Origin: Elephas maximus indicus
Lineage: Eukaryota; Chordata; Mammalia; Proboscidea; Elephantidae
Reading direction: 5' to 3'
DNA: 64,000 nt
Assembly: GCF_024166365.1 (NCBI RefSeq)
Contig: NC_064822.1
Location: 110,604,823-110,668,822, forward strand
Position numbers and translations under genes: made by a program. The notes below the pieces were generated by a model. It had not been told where the DNA came from, made no database searches, and worked only from the letters and a program-made list of their open reading frames with translations. This document shows, piece by piece, positions 22,206 through 35,432 of this stretch. Every line of letters begins with the position of its first letter. Positions within the stretch are counted from its first letter, which is position 1.

Positions 22206-22685
22206 TGTGATGGTTAAGATTCTGTGTCTGCTTGGCTGGGCCATGATTTTCAAGTGTTTATATGTGATCACTCCAATAATTGAATCTGCTGTGAGTAACC
22301 ACTGAGTTGAAAGGGAGTTACCTTGGAGGTGTGACCTGCATCCAAATATAGGTGGACATTCTCACTTCTTTGCTCACTGTGGATCCTGTACTGCCTCCTG
22401 TTCATCTGACCTCTGTCTCTTGGAACTTGACCTATCAGCTTATCTGGAGATTTTGAAATTTGTTGATCTTCACATCCTGAGAGCAGGAGCACTTCTCTTC
22501 GACCTGCCATTCTTGGGTTTGCCAGACACTGCTGCTTCGTGAATTGAGAGAAGCCTCTGTGCTGATACACAGACTTGGGATGTTTCAGCCTCTACAATCA
22601 TTTGAGCCATTTCCTTAATAGAAATCTCTTTATATATTTATATGCTTTACTGGTTTTGCTTCTCTAGAGAACCCACCCTAAGACA
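22206..22685 (+). repeat. 3' LTR of ERVL fossil
   Basis: 480-bp LTR in the same orientation as the 5' LTR; followed by the target duplication GTGGT. Confidence 0.85.
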
Positions 22686-23520
22686 GTGGTACATAAAGAG
22701 GAATTAATAATAAGATGAAACAAATTATCTTTATTATATAAATAACTGGGAAAATTGTGTAACAAATATGTGTTATGTGGCAGGCATTGTAGAATGCTAT
22801 GAAGTACTGCTTATTTCTAGATTCTGATAAAAGGGAGGTGGAAATCTGCAAATGTTTCGGATCCAACATTCCCTCTATTTGTATTTTCATAATTTTGCCC
22901 TGGTTTAGTTTTTGCTAAAGAATATTTAAAGAAGGCATAGAAGCAAGAGAATCATAACAATATGGTGTGATCCACAGTTTATTTATCTCTGTCTCTGAAT
23001 ATATTTACTCATTTGATTAATTTGTTGGCTACCTGTGTAGTATGTTCTAGTCTCGTGGTAAGATGAGGGATGAGCAGCCTTAGCCCTCAGGGAACTTACA
23101 ATGTAGTGAGAGAATCAAATCCTTGGACAGACAATTAAAATCCAGAGGAGTGAATGTCAAAGATACAGAGATCACTAGGCTAGGTGGTTGGTAATCAGGG
23201 AAGCTCTTCTTGGGCTATGTGGAAAGTGCATATTTTGGGCAAGACCAGAGTCAGGAAACTGCTGCAGCAGTTCCTGTTACTGAGATGGAATTGAAGTATG
23301 CCTAGGGTATTGAAGAAGGACATATTTTTAAAAATTTAGGTAAAATGCAGAGACCATATTAACTGATTAGTTAAAAAAGAGGGTGTAAAACACTGAGACA
23401 TATCTTCCCAATTTCGAACTTGAATGAGTAAGTGGTGATAAAAAAGTATAGCAGTAGGAAGAAATGTAGAGGGAAATGAGTTAATGTGTTAATTATTTTG
23501 TTAAATAAATGGTTAACTAT
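22686..23520 (+). other. 3' flank of OR copy 2, distal part
   Basis: Resumes homology to unit 1 (about 5020-5810) after the ERVL fossil. It ends abruptly at the L1 start with no obvious target duplication. Confidence 0.6.
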
Positions 23521-24006
23521 GAGAAACTCAGAATATTAACAATGAAATTTCAGAATTAGAGAACTCAATAGAAAGTCAGAGGAGAGGAAATGAGGAACCG
23601 GAAGCCAGAATTAGTGAGATTGAAGATAGAACACTTGGCATCAATATATTCAAATAAAAATCAGATAAAAGAATTAAAAAAAAAAGAAACCCTAAGAATC
23701 ACGTAGGATTCTATAAAGGTAAATAGCCTACAAGTGACTGTACTACAAGAACAGAGAAAGAGAATAGAAAATACAGAGAGAATTGTTGAAAATTTGTTGA
23801 CAGAAAACATCCCTGATATTGGGAAAGATGAGAAGATATCTATCCAAGATGCTCATCGAATCCCACATAAGGTAGATCCCAAAAGAAAGTCACCAAGACA
23901 TATTATAATCAACCTTGCAAAAAGAGAAACTTTTAGGAGTGGCTAGGGAGAAATGAAAAGTCACCTACAAATGAGAGTCAATAAGAACAAGCTCGGACTA
24001 CTCAGC

Positions 24007-24168
24007 AAACCCTGGTGGCATAGTGTTTAAGTGCTATGGCTGCTTAACCAAAAGGTCGGCAGTTCAAATCCACAGGCACTCCTTGGAAACTCTGTGGGGC
24101 AGGTCTACTCTGACCAATAGGGTTGCTATGAGCTGGAATATACTCGATGCCAATGGGTTTGGTTTTTT
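24007..24168 (+). mobile_element. AfroSINE inside L1 ORF1 region
   Basis: Full-length-like SINE ('accctggtggcatagtg' to 'gggtttggtttttt') splitting L1 sequence. The flanking duplication is imperfect (ctcagcaaa / ttcagtagaaa). Confidence 0.85.
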
Positions 24169-26320
24169 ATTCAGTAGAAACCATGCAGGCAAAAAGGCAA
24201 TTGGATGACATATATAAAGTCTTGAAAGAAAAAAACTGCCAGCAAAGAATCATATATCTAGCAGAACCATCCCTCAAATATGAAGGCAAAATTAGAACAT
24301 TTCCAGATAAACAGAAGTTTAGGGAATTTGCAAAAACCAAGCCAAAACTACAAGAAATACTAAAGGGAGTTCTCTGGTTAGAAAATCAATAACATCAGAT
24401 AATAACCCAAGACTAGAACACAGGACAGAGTAGCCAGATGTCAACCCAGATATGGAAATCAAAAAAATAAATCTAGATAAAAAAATGCTCAAAACAGGGA
24501 AACAGCAACATCATTATGTAAAAGATTACAACGTTAATAAACAGGAACTAAAAAATGTAGTCATAGATCTGTCATATGGAGAGAAAGTCAAGGTTTCTTG
24601 GTTTAAAAAAAGTTTGGTTTAAACTTGGAAAAATTATGGTAAATTTTAAGGTAACCACAAAGGAAACTAATAATTCTGCACATCAAAATAAAGTAAAGGA
24701 AAATATAAAGGCTCATCAAAAACAAAATAACAACAATGAAAAAGAGGAAAAGACAGTATATAAAGAACAACTACTCAGCACAAAAAATTAAGTGGAAAAG
24801 AGAAACTGTCAACAACACACACACAAAATCAAAATGACAGCACTGAACTCATACGTATCCATAATTATGCTGAATGTAACAGACTAAATGTACCTATAAA
24901 GAGACGGAGTGGCAAAATGGATAAAAAACATGATCCATTATATGCTGCCTATAAGAGACACACCTTAGACTTAAAGACACAAACAAATTAAAACTCAAAG
25001 AATGGAAAAAAATATATCAAGCAAACAAAATCAAAAAACAGCAGGAATGGCAATATTAATCTCTGATAAAATAGACTTTAAAGTTAAATCCACCACAAAG
25101 GTTAAGGAAAGACACTATATAATGGTTAAAGGGACAATATACCAGGAGGGTATAACCATATTTAATATTTATGCACCCAGTGACAGAGCTTCAAGATACA
25201 TAAACTCTAAGCACTGACTGAAAAGCAAGATAGACAGCTCTACAATAATAGTAGAAGACTTCAATGCACCACTTTCAGTGAAGGATAGAACATCCAGAAA
25301 GAAGCTCAATAAAGACATGGAAGATCTAAATGCTACAATCAACCAACTTTTCCTCACAGACATATACAGAACACTCCACTGAACAGCAGTCAAGTGTTCT
25401 TTCTTTTCCAACGCACATGGAACATTCTCTAGAATAGACTACATATTAGGTCATAAAGCAAGCCTTAAAGGAATCCAAAACATCAAAAAATTACAGAGCA
25501 TCTTCTCTGACCATAAAGCCATAAAAGTAGAAATCAACAACAAAAAAGGCAGAGAAATGAAATCAAACACTTAGAAACTGTAAAACAGCTTGGTCAAAAA
25601 TTATGGGTTATAGAAGAAATTAAGGACGGAATAAAGAAATTCACAAAATCCAATGAGAATGAAACCACTTCCTATCAGAACCTCTGGGATTCAGCTAAAG
25701 CAGTGCTGAGAGAACAATCTATAGTAGTAAATGCACACATTCAAAAATAAAAAAAGGACCCAAATCAAAGAATTATTCCTACAACTTGAACAAATAGAAA
25801 GAGAGCAACAAATGAAACACTCGGGCACCAGAAGAAAGCAAATAATAACATTAAAGCAAAATTAAATGAAATAGAGAATAGAAAAACAATTGAAAGAGTT
25901 AACAAGACCAAAAGCTGGTTCTTTTTTTAAAAAATAACAAAATCAATTAACCATTGACCAAACTGACAAGACAAAAATAGGAGAGGAAGCAAATAACCCT
26001 AATAAGAAATGAGATGGGCAACATCACAACAGACGAAACTGAAATTAAATGAATCAGATCAGATTACTATGAAAAATTGTATTCTAAAAAAATTGAAAAC
26101 TCAGAGGAAATGGACTAATTTCTAGAAACACACTAACACAAACAGAGGTAGAACAATTAAATAAACCCATAACGAAAGAAGATACTGAAAAGGTAATTAA
26201 AAAGCTCCAAATAAAAATAAACCCTGGCCTGGATGGCTTCACTGGAGAGCTCTACCAAACTTTCAGAGAAGAGTTAACACCACTACTAATAAAGGTATTT
26301 CCTTACATTGAAAAGGATGG

Positions 26321-26439
26321 AGTACTTCCAAACTCATTCTGTGAATCCAGCATATTCTTGATACCAAAACCAGGTAAAGAAGTACTTCGAAACTCATTCT
26401 ATAAATCCAGCATATTCTTGATACCAAACCAGGTAAAGA
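26321..26439 (+). repeat. 60-bp tandem duplication within L1 ORF2
   Basis: Two adjacent copies with period 60 (start agtacttcca at 26321, agtacttcga at 26381), differing at a few sites, then a 25-bp poly-A run (about 26443-26467). Confidence 0.85.
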
Positions 26440-28523
26440 CACCAAAAAAAAAAAAAAAAAAAAAAAATACAGACATATATCCCTTATGAACTTAGATGAA
26501 AAAAATCTCAACCAATTCTAGCCAATAGAATTCAACAACATATCAAAAAAATAATTCACCATGACCAAGTGGGATCCATACCAGGTATGCGGGGATGGTT
26601 CATCATTAGTGAAACAATCAATGTAATCCATCATATAAATAAAACAAAAGGCAAGAACAACATGATCTTATCAATTGGTGCAGAAAAGGGATTTGACAAG
26701 GTTGAACACCCACTCTTGATAAAACTCTCAGCAAAATAGAAATAGAAGGAAAATTCCTAAGCATAATAAAGGGAATTTATACAAAGCCAGCAGCCAACAT
26801 CATCCTAAATGGAGAGAGTCTGAAAGCATTCCCCTTGAGATTGAGAACCCGACAAGGATGCCCTTTATCACCACTCTTATTCAACATTATACTGGAGGTC
26901 CTACCCAGAGCAATTAGGCTAGATAAAGAAATAAAGGGCATCCAAACGGGTAAGGAAGAAGTAAAAGTACCTCTATTTGCAAATGACGTGATCTTAAACA
27001 CAGAAAACCCTAAAGAATCCTCAAGAAAACTACGAAACTAATAGAAGAGTTCAGCAGAGTATCAGGATATAAAGTAAACACACAAAAATCGTTGGATTCC
27101 TCCACACCCACAAAGAGAATGTCGAAAAGGAAATCACCAAATCAATACCATTTACAATAGCCCCCAAGAAGACAAAATACTTAGGAAGAAGCCTAACCAG
27201 AGATGTAAAAGACCTATACAAAGAAAACTACAAGACACTTCTGCATGAAACCAAAAGAGACCTACATAAGTGAAAAAACATCTTGCTCATGGATAGGAAG
27301 ACTCAATATTGTAAAAATATCTATTCTACCTAAAGGGATCTATAGATACAATGCAATCCCAATCTAAATTCCAATGATATTTTTTTAATGAGTTGGAGAA
27401 ACAAATCACCAACTTCATATGGAAGCAGAACAGGCCCCAGATAAGTAAAGCATTACCGAAAAAGAACAAAGAACTACCTGATCATATACTGCCACAGTAG
27501 TCAAAACAGCCTCGTACTGGTACAACAACAGATACATAGACCAATGGAACAGAATTGAGAATCCAGGCATAAATCCATCTGCATATGAGCAGCTGCTATT
27601 TGACAAAGGCCCAAAATCTGTTAAATGGGGAAAAGAGTCTCTTTAACAAATGGTGCTGGCATGACTGAATATCCAGCTGCAAAAAAAAAAATAAAAATAA
27701 ATAAACAAAAGCCATACCTCACACCATGCACAAAAACTAACTCAAAATGGATCAAAGACCTAAATATAAAATCTAACACTATAAAGATCATGGCAGAAAA
27801 AATAGGCATAACTCTAGGAGCCCTAATACATGGCATAAACAGTATATAAAGCATCACTAAAATGCACAAACAACAGAAAGGAAACTAGATAACTGGGAGC
27901 TCCTAAAAATCAAACGCTTCTGCTCATCCAAAGATTTCACCAAAAGAGTAAAAAGACTGGGAAAAAGTTTTTGACTATGACAAATCTGATCAGTATCTGA
28001 TCTCTAAAATCTACATGATACTGCAAAAACTCAACAACAAAAAGACAAATAACCCAAATAAAAAAATGGGCAAAGGATATGAACAGGCATTTCACCAAAG
28101 AAGATATTCAGGAGGCTAACAGATACTTGAGGAAATGCTCAGGATCATTAACTGTTAGAGAAATGCAAATCAAAACTACAATGAGATACCATCTCACTCC
28201 AACGAGACTGGCATTAATCCAAAAAACACGAGATAATAAATGTTGGAGAGGTTGTGGAGAAATCGGATCACTTATACACTGCTGGTCAGAAAGTAAAATG
28301 GTACAAGCACTTTGGAAATCATTGGGCGCTTCCTTAAAGAGCTAGAAATAGAACTACCATATGATCCAGCAATCCTACTCTTTGGAATATATCCTAGAGA
28401 AATAAGAGCCTTTACATGAACAGATATATGCACACCCATGTTCATTGCAGCACTGTTTACAATAGCAAAAAGATGGAAGCAACCAAGGTGTCATCAATGG
28501 ATGAATGGATAAATAAATTATGG

Positions 28524-28576
28524 TATAGGGTCGCTATGAGTCAGAAATTGACTTGACGGCGCTGGGTTTTTTTTTT
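28524..28576 (+). mobile_element. AfroSINE 3' fragment inside L1 ORF2 end
   Basis: Only the 3' box ('tagggtcgctatgagtcag', 'gacttgacggcgctggg', T-run) is present. L1 sequence resumes immediately after it. Confidence 0.8.
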
Positions 28577-29727
28577 ATATTCACATAATGGAATACTACA
28601 CAATGACTAAGAACAATGATGAATCTGTGAGACACCTCATAACATGGAGGAATCTGGAAGGCATGCTGAGTGAAAATAGTTTCAAAAGTACAAATATTGT
28701 ATGAGACCACTAGTATAAGAACTCAAGAAATAGTTTAAACAGAGAAGAAAATATTCTTTGATGGTTACTAGGGTGGGGAGGGAGGGAGAGGGGTCTACTA
28801 ATTAAATAGTAGACAAGAACTATTTTAGGTGAAGGGAAAGACAACACACAATACAGGAGAGGTCAGCACAGCTGGACTAAACCAAAAACAAAGAAGTTTC
28901 CTGAATACAACCGAATGCTTCGAAGGCTAGAGTAGCAGGGATGGGGGTCTGGGGACCACGGTTTCAGGGGACACCTAGATCAATTGGCATAGCAAACTGT
29001 ATTAAATAAACATTCTGCATCCCACTTTGGTGAGGGGCGACTGGGGTCTTAAGTGCTAGCAAGCAGCCATCTAAGATGCATCAAATGGTTTCAACTTACC
29101 TGGAGCAAAGGAGAATGTAGAACACCGAAGAAACGAGGTAAATATGAGCCCAAGAGACGGAAAGGGCCACATAAACCAGAGACTTCACTAGCCTGAGACC
29201 AGAAGAATTAGACAGTGCCCAGCTACCATTAATGACTACTCTGACGAGGAACACAGCAGAGAATCCCTGATGGAGCAAGATAAAAGTGGAATGCAGACCT
29301 CAAATTCTCATAAAAAGGCCAGACTTAATGATCTCTCTGAGACTAGAGGGACCCTGGAAGTCAGATCCCTGGACCTTCTGTTAGCCCCAAACTGGAACTA
29401 CTCCTGAAGCCAACTGTTCAGACAGGGATTGGATTGGACTATAAGACATAAACTGATAATGTGAGGCATGAGCTTCTTGGCTAAAATAGACACATGAGAC
29501 GGTGGCAGCCCCTGTCTGGAGGTGAGATGAGAAGACAGAGGGTGACAGGAGCCCTTTGAATGGACATGGGGAATGAAGAGTAGAGAGGAGGAATGTGCTG
29601 TCTCATTAGGGGGAGAGCAGCTACGTGTACATAGCAAGGTGTATATCAGTTTTGTATGAGAGATTGACTTGATTTGTAAACTTTCACTTAAAGCCCAATG
29701 AATAAAAAACAAAACAAACAAAAAAAT

Positions 29728-30090
29728 ATAGGTAAACATTTTTCTGGTATTCTCTGCTTTCAGCCAGTATCCATCTGACATCAGCAGTGAAATCTCTGTT
29801 TCCATGTTCTCTTCTGAATCCAACTTGAATTGCTCAGAGTTTCCAGTCAGTATACTGCTGCAGCCACTTTTGAATGATCTTCAGCAGAATCTTACTTCCT
29901 GCATCCATTTGTTGAAACATCTCACTTGGTAAATTAATTTTCTGTCAATTCCTGAAGGCTTCTTTTTTGCAATGCCTTCGGTGCAGCTTGGACTTTTTTC
30001 TTCCTTCAGTACCATTGATTTCTGCTCATATGGTACCTCCTGAAGTGGTTGAACATTGACCAGTTCTTTTTGGTATAGTGAGTCCCCACT
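29728..30090 (-). mobile_element. RTE LINE, RT part, unit 3
   Basis: Minus-strand RTE fragment equal to about 10737-11228 of unit 2; its 3' end is missing at the L1 junction. Confidence 0.75.
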
Positions 30091-30838
30091 GGTCTGTCAG
30101 TTTGTTGTACTGTGGAGGCTTGTGTGTTGCTGTTATGCTGGAAGCTATGCCACTGGTATTCAAATACCAGCAGGGTCACCCTTGGTAGACAGGTTTCAAC
30201 TGAGCTTCCAGACTAAGACAAACTAGGAAGAAGGACTTGGTAGTCTACTTCTGAAAAGAATTAGCCAGTGAAAACATTATGAATAGCAGAGGAAAATTGT
30301 CTGTTACAGTGCCGGAAGATAAGCCCCTGAGGTTCAAAGGCACTCAAAAGATGACTGGGGAAGAGTTGCATCCTCAAAGTAGACTTGAGCTTAATGATGT
30401 GGATGGAGTCAAGCTTTCATGACCTTCATTTGCTGGTGTGGCATGACTCAAAATGGGAAGAAATGGCGGCAAATATCCATTAATAATCAGGACGTGCAGT
30501 GTATGAAGAATGAATCTTGGAAAATCGGAAATCATCAAAAATAAAGTGGAACACATAAAGATTAATATCTGAGGCATTAGTGAGCTGAAATGGACTGCTA
30601 TTAGCCATTTTGAATCAGATAATCATATGGTCTAGTATGCCAGGAATGATGACTTGAAGAGGGGTGGTGCATTTATTATCAAAAAGAACATTGCAAGATC
30701 TGTCCTGAAGTACACCGTCAGTGACAGGATAATATTTTTACAATGAAGACCAGTTAATACGGCCATTTTTCAAATTTATACACCAGCCACTAAGGCCAAA
30801 GGTGAGGATACTGAAGATTTTTACCAACTTCTGCAGTC
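30091..30838 (+). mobile_element. RTE LINE, inverted 5' part, unit 3
   Basis: Plus-strand 5' UTR/endonuclease part, homologous to 11229-11963, with the same head-to-head junction. Confidence 0.75.
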
Positions 30839-31041
30839 TGAAATTAGTTTATTAAGGCATTTTAAAATCATTAATGAGTGTTGAAGTTTATCACATGAGT
30901 GTCTTCACCTATTGGGAATGTTATGTTTTTCTTCTTTAATCCACTAATGTAATGAATGATATTAATTTTCCACTATGAGGACATTTTTGCATTCCTGTGA
31001 TAAATCCACCTTGATTATGAGATATTATCTTTTTATACACT
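30839..31041 (-). mobile_element. Old L1 fragment, unit 3 (segment 2)
   Basis: Homologous to 11964-12170. Confidence 0.65.
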
Positions 31042-31249
31042 GCTGTTGTTAGGTGCTGTCGAGTCGGTTTCAACTTACAGCAACACATATACAACAATAG
31101 GTACAACGGAATGAAACACTGCCCAGTCCTGTGCTATCCTCATAATCCTTGCTCTACTTGAGCCCATTGTTGCAGCCAGTGTGTCAGTCCATCTCGCTGA
31201 CAACCTTTCTTTTTTCACTGGCTCTCTACTTTATCGAGCATGATGTCCT
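31042..31249 (-). mobile_element. RTE 3' fragment nested in old L1, unit 3
   Basis: Same insertion as 12171-12382, at the same L1 position; the tail is shortened to one or two gtt units. Confidence 0.8.
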
Positions 31250-31380
31250 GTTATACACTATGATATACTATTTTTTAATATTTTGTTAATATTTGTGTAT
31301 CTATGTTAATGACTGATACTGACATATTTCTTTCTTGTACAGTTGTTGCTACTTTATATTTCTTGATAAGTCATATAAGT
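31250..31380 (-). mobile_element. Old L1 fragment, unit 3 (segment 3)
   Basis: Homologous to 12383-12510. Confidence 0.55.
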
Positions 31381-33146
31381 GACAGCAAATGGGGTTATAT
31401 TCTATGAAAATTCAGGAATGTGTCAAGTCTGGAAAGTTTTCTAGATCCAATGGCTTGGAACATGTTGAGTTATTCCCTCCAATGTGGAAGAAGAATTCCT
31501 GGACTGTTCACCCTCTTACTATGAAGAGTTAGATGTTTTCTGAATTTTGGAGCCAACATATAATACTTCTCAGTGTGCATACAACCATGAAGCACCCAAC
31601 TTTCCATGGGTCCATAAAAATGACAGTGGTCTTCTGCTGGTTCAACTTCTTCAGGAAAGTAAGTGTTGCTACTTTGAACTCAGGAATAAGAATATCTAGT
31701 GATGCTTTGAGTCTTTATGGACTATCAGATGTTCTGTGGAAACTATTGCAAACTCTGGAAAATCACAGCACTGGCTTCTGAGGTTTCGAGAAAAGCAAAT
31801 TTTCTGCAAGTTGTCTTTTGATCAAAAGCTCCTAACTTGGGCCCTGATAGAAACTGTATTCTTTACTATGGATACAAATGACTGTAATGAGGTGAACATA
31901 TGGTATATAATTCTTCAGGCGTGTACTTGGGTTTGACAGAATTGTTATTAAGAGCAAATGGTATATATGATAACTGGCTGAAGTTTTATGAGCAATGATT
32001 TATATTTCCAGTGTATCTGTATTTCAGTCTATACCTGTGAGCACATGGAACATTCTCTATTCAGAGTTTCTGGGGAGAAAATTAAATTGAGCCCAGTTTA
32101 TAGATGCTGCAGCATTGAATATGGACATCAGAAGGAAGTGGACTGTATAGCTTACTCTTCCAACTTATGGCTGTTTCCTGAAGGACAGAGTGTAATGAAA
32201 ATATTCTTCATGCACATAATTTCATGCTGTGTATCTTGTTCAATTTGCCTGGAAGTATGGCAGAGATGTTCACCTACAATGATGTATCAGCAGTGGCTAA
32301 TGATTTAACTGGATTACCAGGAACTTGTGAAGCAACAAGATTGGAGGATTATTGACAAGGTTGTTTCTTTATGGATGGACCTAAGTGGTTAGAAAACCAG
32401 GGAATATTAGTTTCCCATATGAATGCTTCGAAAATTACAAAAGGTATTGAGAAGAATTCTCAGTAATCTGGTACAGGCAATGACCTGTTATCTTCCAGCC
32501 TCTCTCCCATTCACTTCACTTCTCATTCAGTTAATTCATCAATTGAACGAACTACCAGCCAGCTAACAGTTTTCAGGCTAATCTCACTGGAATTTTTCCT
32601 TGAGGGAGGAAGAGCTATTTGTATGGACACTGCTCTAAATATATAGATATTGCCTTTTCTGTTCAAATTGCTTCAGTTAATACTGCCTGATATGGACTAA
32701 AAAACATTTTAATCACTGTCATGCTATATTACACTATTGCATTGTAGCAAGGTACTCATTTTACAAGAATAGGAAGGCAATGCACTCATATCCATGAAAT
32801 TTGATAGACTGTTCATGCAACTAATCAAAGAGAATCAGATGAGCTACTGGAGTGGTATAAACACTTATTGAAGAATCAGTTCTTGGACCAAGTATTGATG
32901 TCAACATTTTGAAAAGTCGAGTTGCTGTCATGCACATGTGCTCTGTGCTCTGCATTAGGAACCAACCTATGAGGTTATTTCTTCCATAACCAGACTGCAA
33001 GTCTAAGTGCTAGGGGTAAAATTGGGAATGCCACTTTAAAATCTACTAAACTCCTTGTACCTTTTTTTTTTTTCTGCCCATATGTCTTTGGACTCTGATA
33101 GTTTCTATTCAAAAAAGGAAGAGTTTTACAAAGGGACAATCAGTTT
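31381..33146. other. Unrecognised conserved block, unit 3
   Basis: Homologue of 12511-14285. It holds the longest open stretches of the three copies (31533-31781, 31736-31936, 31988-32308), but these lie in different frames and have no family I can name. Confidence 0.45.
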
Positions 33147-35021
33147 CTAAAATACACTACAAATTGAAACTCTCTCCTGCACATTTGTGGGATTCTCTTT
33201 TCATTGAACCAACAGGTAAAATGGATGCTTTGTACTCTTTTGGGTGACAGATACTGATTAGCCAAAGAAAGTGTTAATAACGAGGGAAGGAGGAGTATGG
33301 CAGTAACTCAGGGAATTTTCCAGAATGTCTTCTAGTATTGTTATGTCTGATAGTAAATCTTAATGAACAACTAGAGCACTTCATCAGAGACAAGAACACA
33401 AAGCACAGATCCTCATAAAAGAAGGTTTGAGTCACTCAACTAGGTACATTTCAAGGCATTAGGATTATTGCTGAGACCAAATGAATAGAAAATTTATACT
33501 GAAGTATGATATTTCATATCTATTTCTTTTGCCAATCAAAACTTTGCTCTAATAATACATTGAAAATGCTTCTTTTTCAGTGAAGAAATCAAAATTGACA
33601 GATCCCTTTGGTACTCCCAAAGGATCCACAGAAACAGGAATCCATAAAACTCTTTGTATGCACTTTGAGTTCTACTAGACTCTATTGTTATTATCTTTTA
33701 ATCTAGAGCCTCTGTGGTCCTCATGGAGCCTAGGTCTAGATGTCTTAATAACTGACTTAAACTTCCTTCTCTCCCAGAAGATGAGGGAAACCTCAATGCT
33801 GCAATTATTTGAAAATGTTGCACTGGTATGCCCAATCAAAGCCATTATGGATAACTGCTGCAGATATTTTGGCAGACTATCTGGGATTACTGATGGCTCA
33901 GTGCCTCTGCTTTCTTACATATCCATGGCAATCTTTGCTCCTTCTTTGAAAGCATATAAGCATCCACGAATGGTGGAGAGAGAATATCCTGCTGATTGAT
34001 TGCTCAGGTTTACCTTGCATGACTACAGAATATAATTTCTGGAATTACTATAGTATGGCAGAGCATAATTTGGAAAATTCATCTCTCTTCTAAAGCGACG
34101 TAAAGCATTTTTCATGGAACAAACTACTAAAAGGAAAGGACAATAATTTAAATAGAGCAACGAGGAAAATAAATTCCATTCCTATATGGGAGGAATCTAA
34201 ACTGTGATAATGAACATGTATTTGGGCATTTTTTGTAGAAGTTCATTTTATCTCAAAGAGTTGATTTTTAGCACTTGAAGTTGTGGCATAGCCATTAGTT
34301 AACTTTATGTTTACCATTCCCAGAGTGAAAACAATAGCAAGAGGAAAACATTGGAATTCTTCACTTTTAACTGGATCTGACAAATTACCAGAGGATACAA
34401 GGTAAAGGTAACTTTTAAAACATGTGAGTTTTTGACAAATAGTAAGTCATAAATGGACTGCTTGTTTGTTGGCTGCTGTAGGAAGTGTTATCTTTTCTAT
34501 GTGTAAATGTTTTCAGTCATAAACCTATTAAAGTTTGCTTGGCTTGTTGAGAGTAAATCTTAAAATAACCTGTATTTTTGCTCCTAGGTAAGGTTAATAA
34601 ATAAAATATCTTATTAAAAATAATATTTCATGACTCTTACAGGCTATGTTTTCACTGCTTAACTACCTCTACTAGGTGCTAAGTATCTCCTAATTACATT
34701 TTTGTTTGTTTCCAATAAATTGTTTGCATATTTAATTTTTAATAGGGCTGGTAAATATTTTCAACATTAATATATTTTTGAATAACATTAACACAAAATG
34801 CCATTTTTCTCTGTCATCTTCTCCCTTAGGCAAAATATTGTACTTGTTTCAGTTTTTTCTTTTTAACCTTATTACAGTTTCTTTGATTCATTCCATCAGC
34901 TTCAAATGGTTAATCCAAAAACGCTTTTATATATTATTAATAGAAACCTCATTAGCACCAATTATTTTGATGTGAATTGTGAGATTGAGAAGGTAAGGTA
35001 TAATAAAAAATAAAAAGAATA

Positions 35022-35250
35022 ACTCACATTTGTTGAGTACTTACTCTGCCAAAAAATGATGCTAGATGATTTACATACATTATCTCAATTTATATCCCCA
35101 AGAAACGTTTGAGGCTTATATTATTTTTATCCCCACTTTATGTATGAGAATGACATAGACAGCATAAGTAACTGTTTCAAGGTGCCGGTCAGAAAGTGAG
35201 AGAAGCAAATTGAATCTTAGGTCTACTTACCTGGAACCCCATACTAACCA
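35022..35250 (-). repeat. MIR SINE, unit 3, minus strand
   Basis: Unit 3 copy of the inverted MIR. Confidence 0.7.
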
Positions 35251-35432
35251 TGGAACTATTACAGAGCCTTCAAGTTTTTCTATGAATCTTCATGCTCAGT
35301 TATCATTCCACTTTTACCTATATAATAAATATGTATTGATTAATTCAATTGTCAGACACAGAACATTATGCTGATGCTGACAATATACAGAAACCAAGCT
35401 GAATTTTGATCTTAAGAAAATTATTGTCTAGG

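Larger units (their letters stand above)
19504..22685 (+). mobile_element. ERVL-type endogenous retrovirus fossil with both LTRs
   Basis: 3.18-kb proviral fossil with a 5' LTR (19504-19978), internal region (19979-22205) and 3' LTR (22206-22685). It is flanked by a perfect 5-bp duplication GTGGT (19499-19503 and 22686-22690), characteristic of ERVL. The LTRs start 'tgtgatggttaag' and end 'taagaca'. A tRNA-primer-site-like sequence follows the 5' LTR. The internal part resembles ERVL gag only; no pol or env was recognised. It is broken, with several breaks. The two LTRs differ at many positions, so it is old, but it is missing from the matching site of unit 1. Confidence 0.85.
9358..23520 (+). 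repeat. Tandem duplication unit 2
   Basis: The unit begins with an old minus-strand L1 fragment containing nested RTE copies. It continues through an unrecognised block (12511-14285), the conserved upstream block (14286-18097), the receptor and the 3' flank, and stops where a plus-strand L1 begins at about 23521. Unit-specific insertions are an AfroSINE at 17781 and an ERVL fossil at 19504. Confidence 0.85.
23521..29727 (+). mobile_element. L1 LINE, 5'-truncated, plus strand
   Basis: About 6.2 kb from within ORF1 to the poly(A)-rich end. ORF1 remnant at 23734-23946 includes RIPHKVDPKRKSPRHIIINL. The ORF2 endonuclease lies at about 24830-25560 (MAILISDKIDFKVKSTTKV, IFNIYAPSD). The RT region near 26835-27041 includes [16 protein letters not shown], with the catalytic FADD read as FAND. 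The C-terminal region extends to about 28400 and the 3' UTR to about 29700. Two AfroSINEs interrupt it, and a 60-bp tandem duplication lies at 26321-26439. It has many stops and is inactive. It sits where about 5 kb of unit sequence is missing. Confidence 0.9.
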
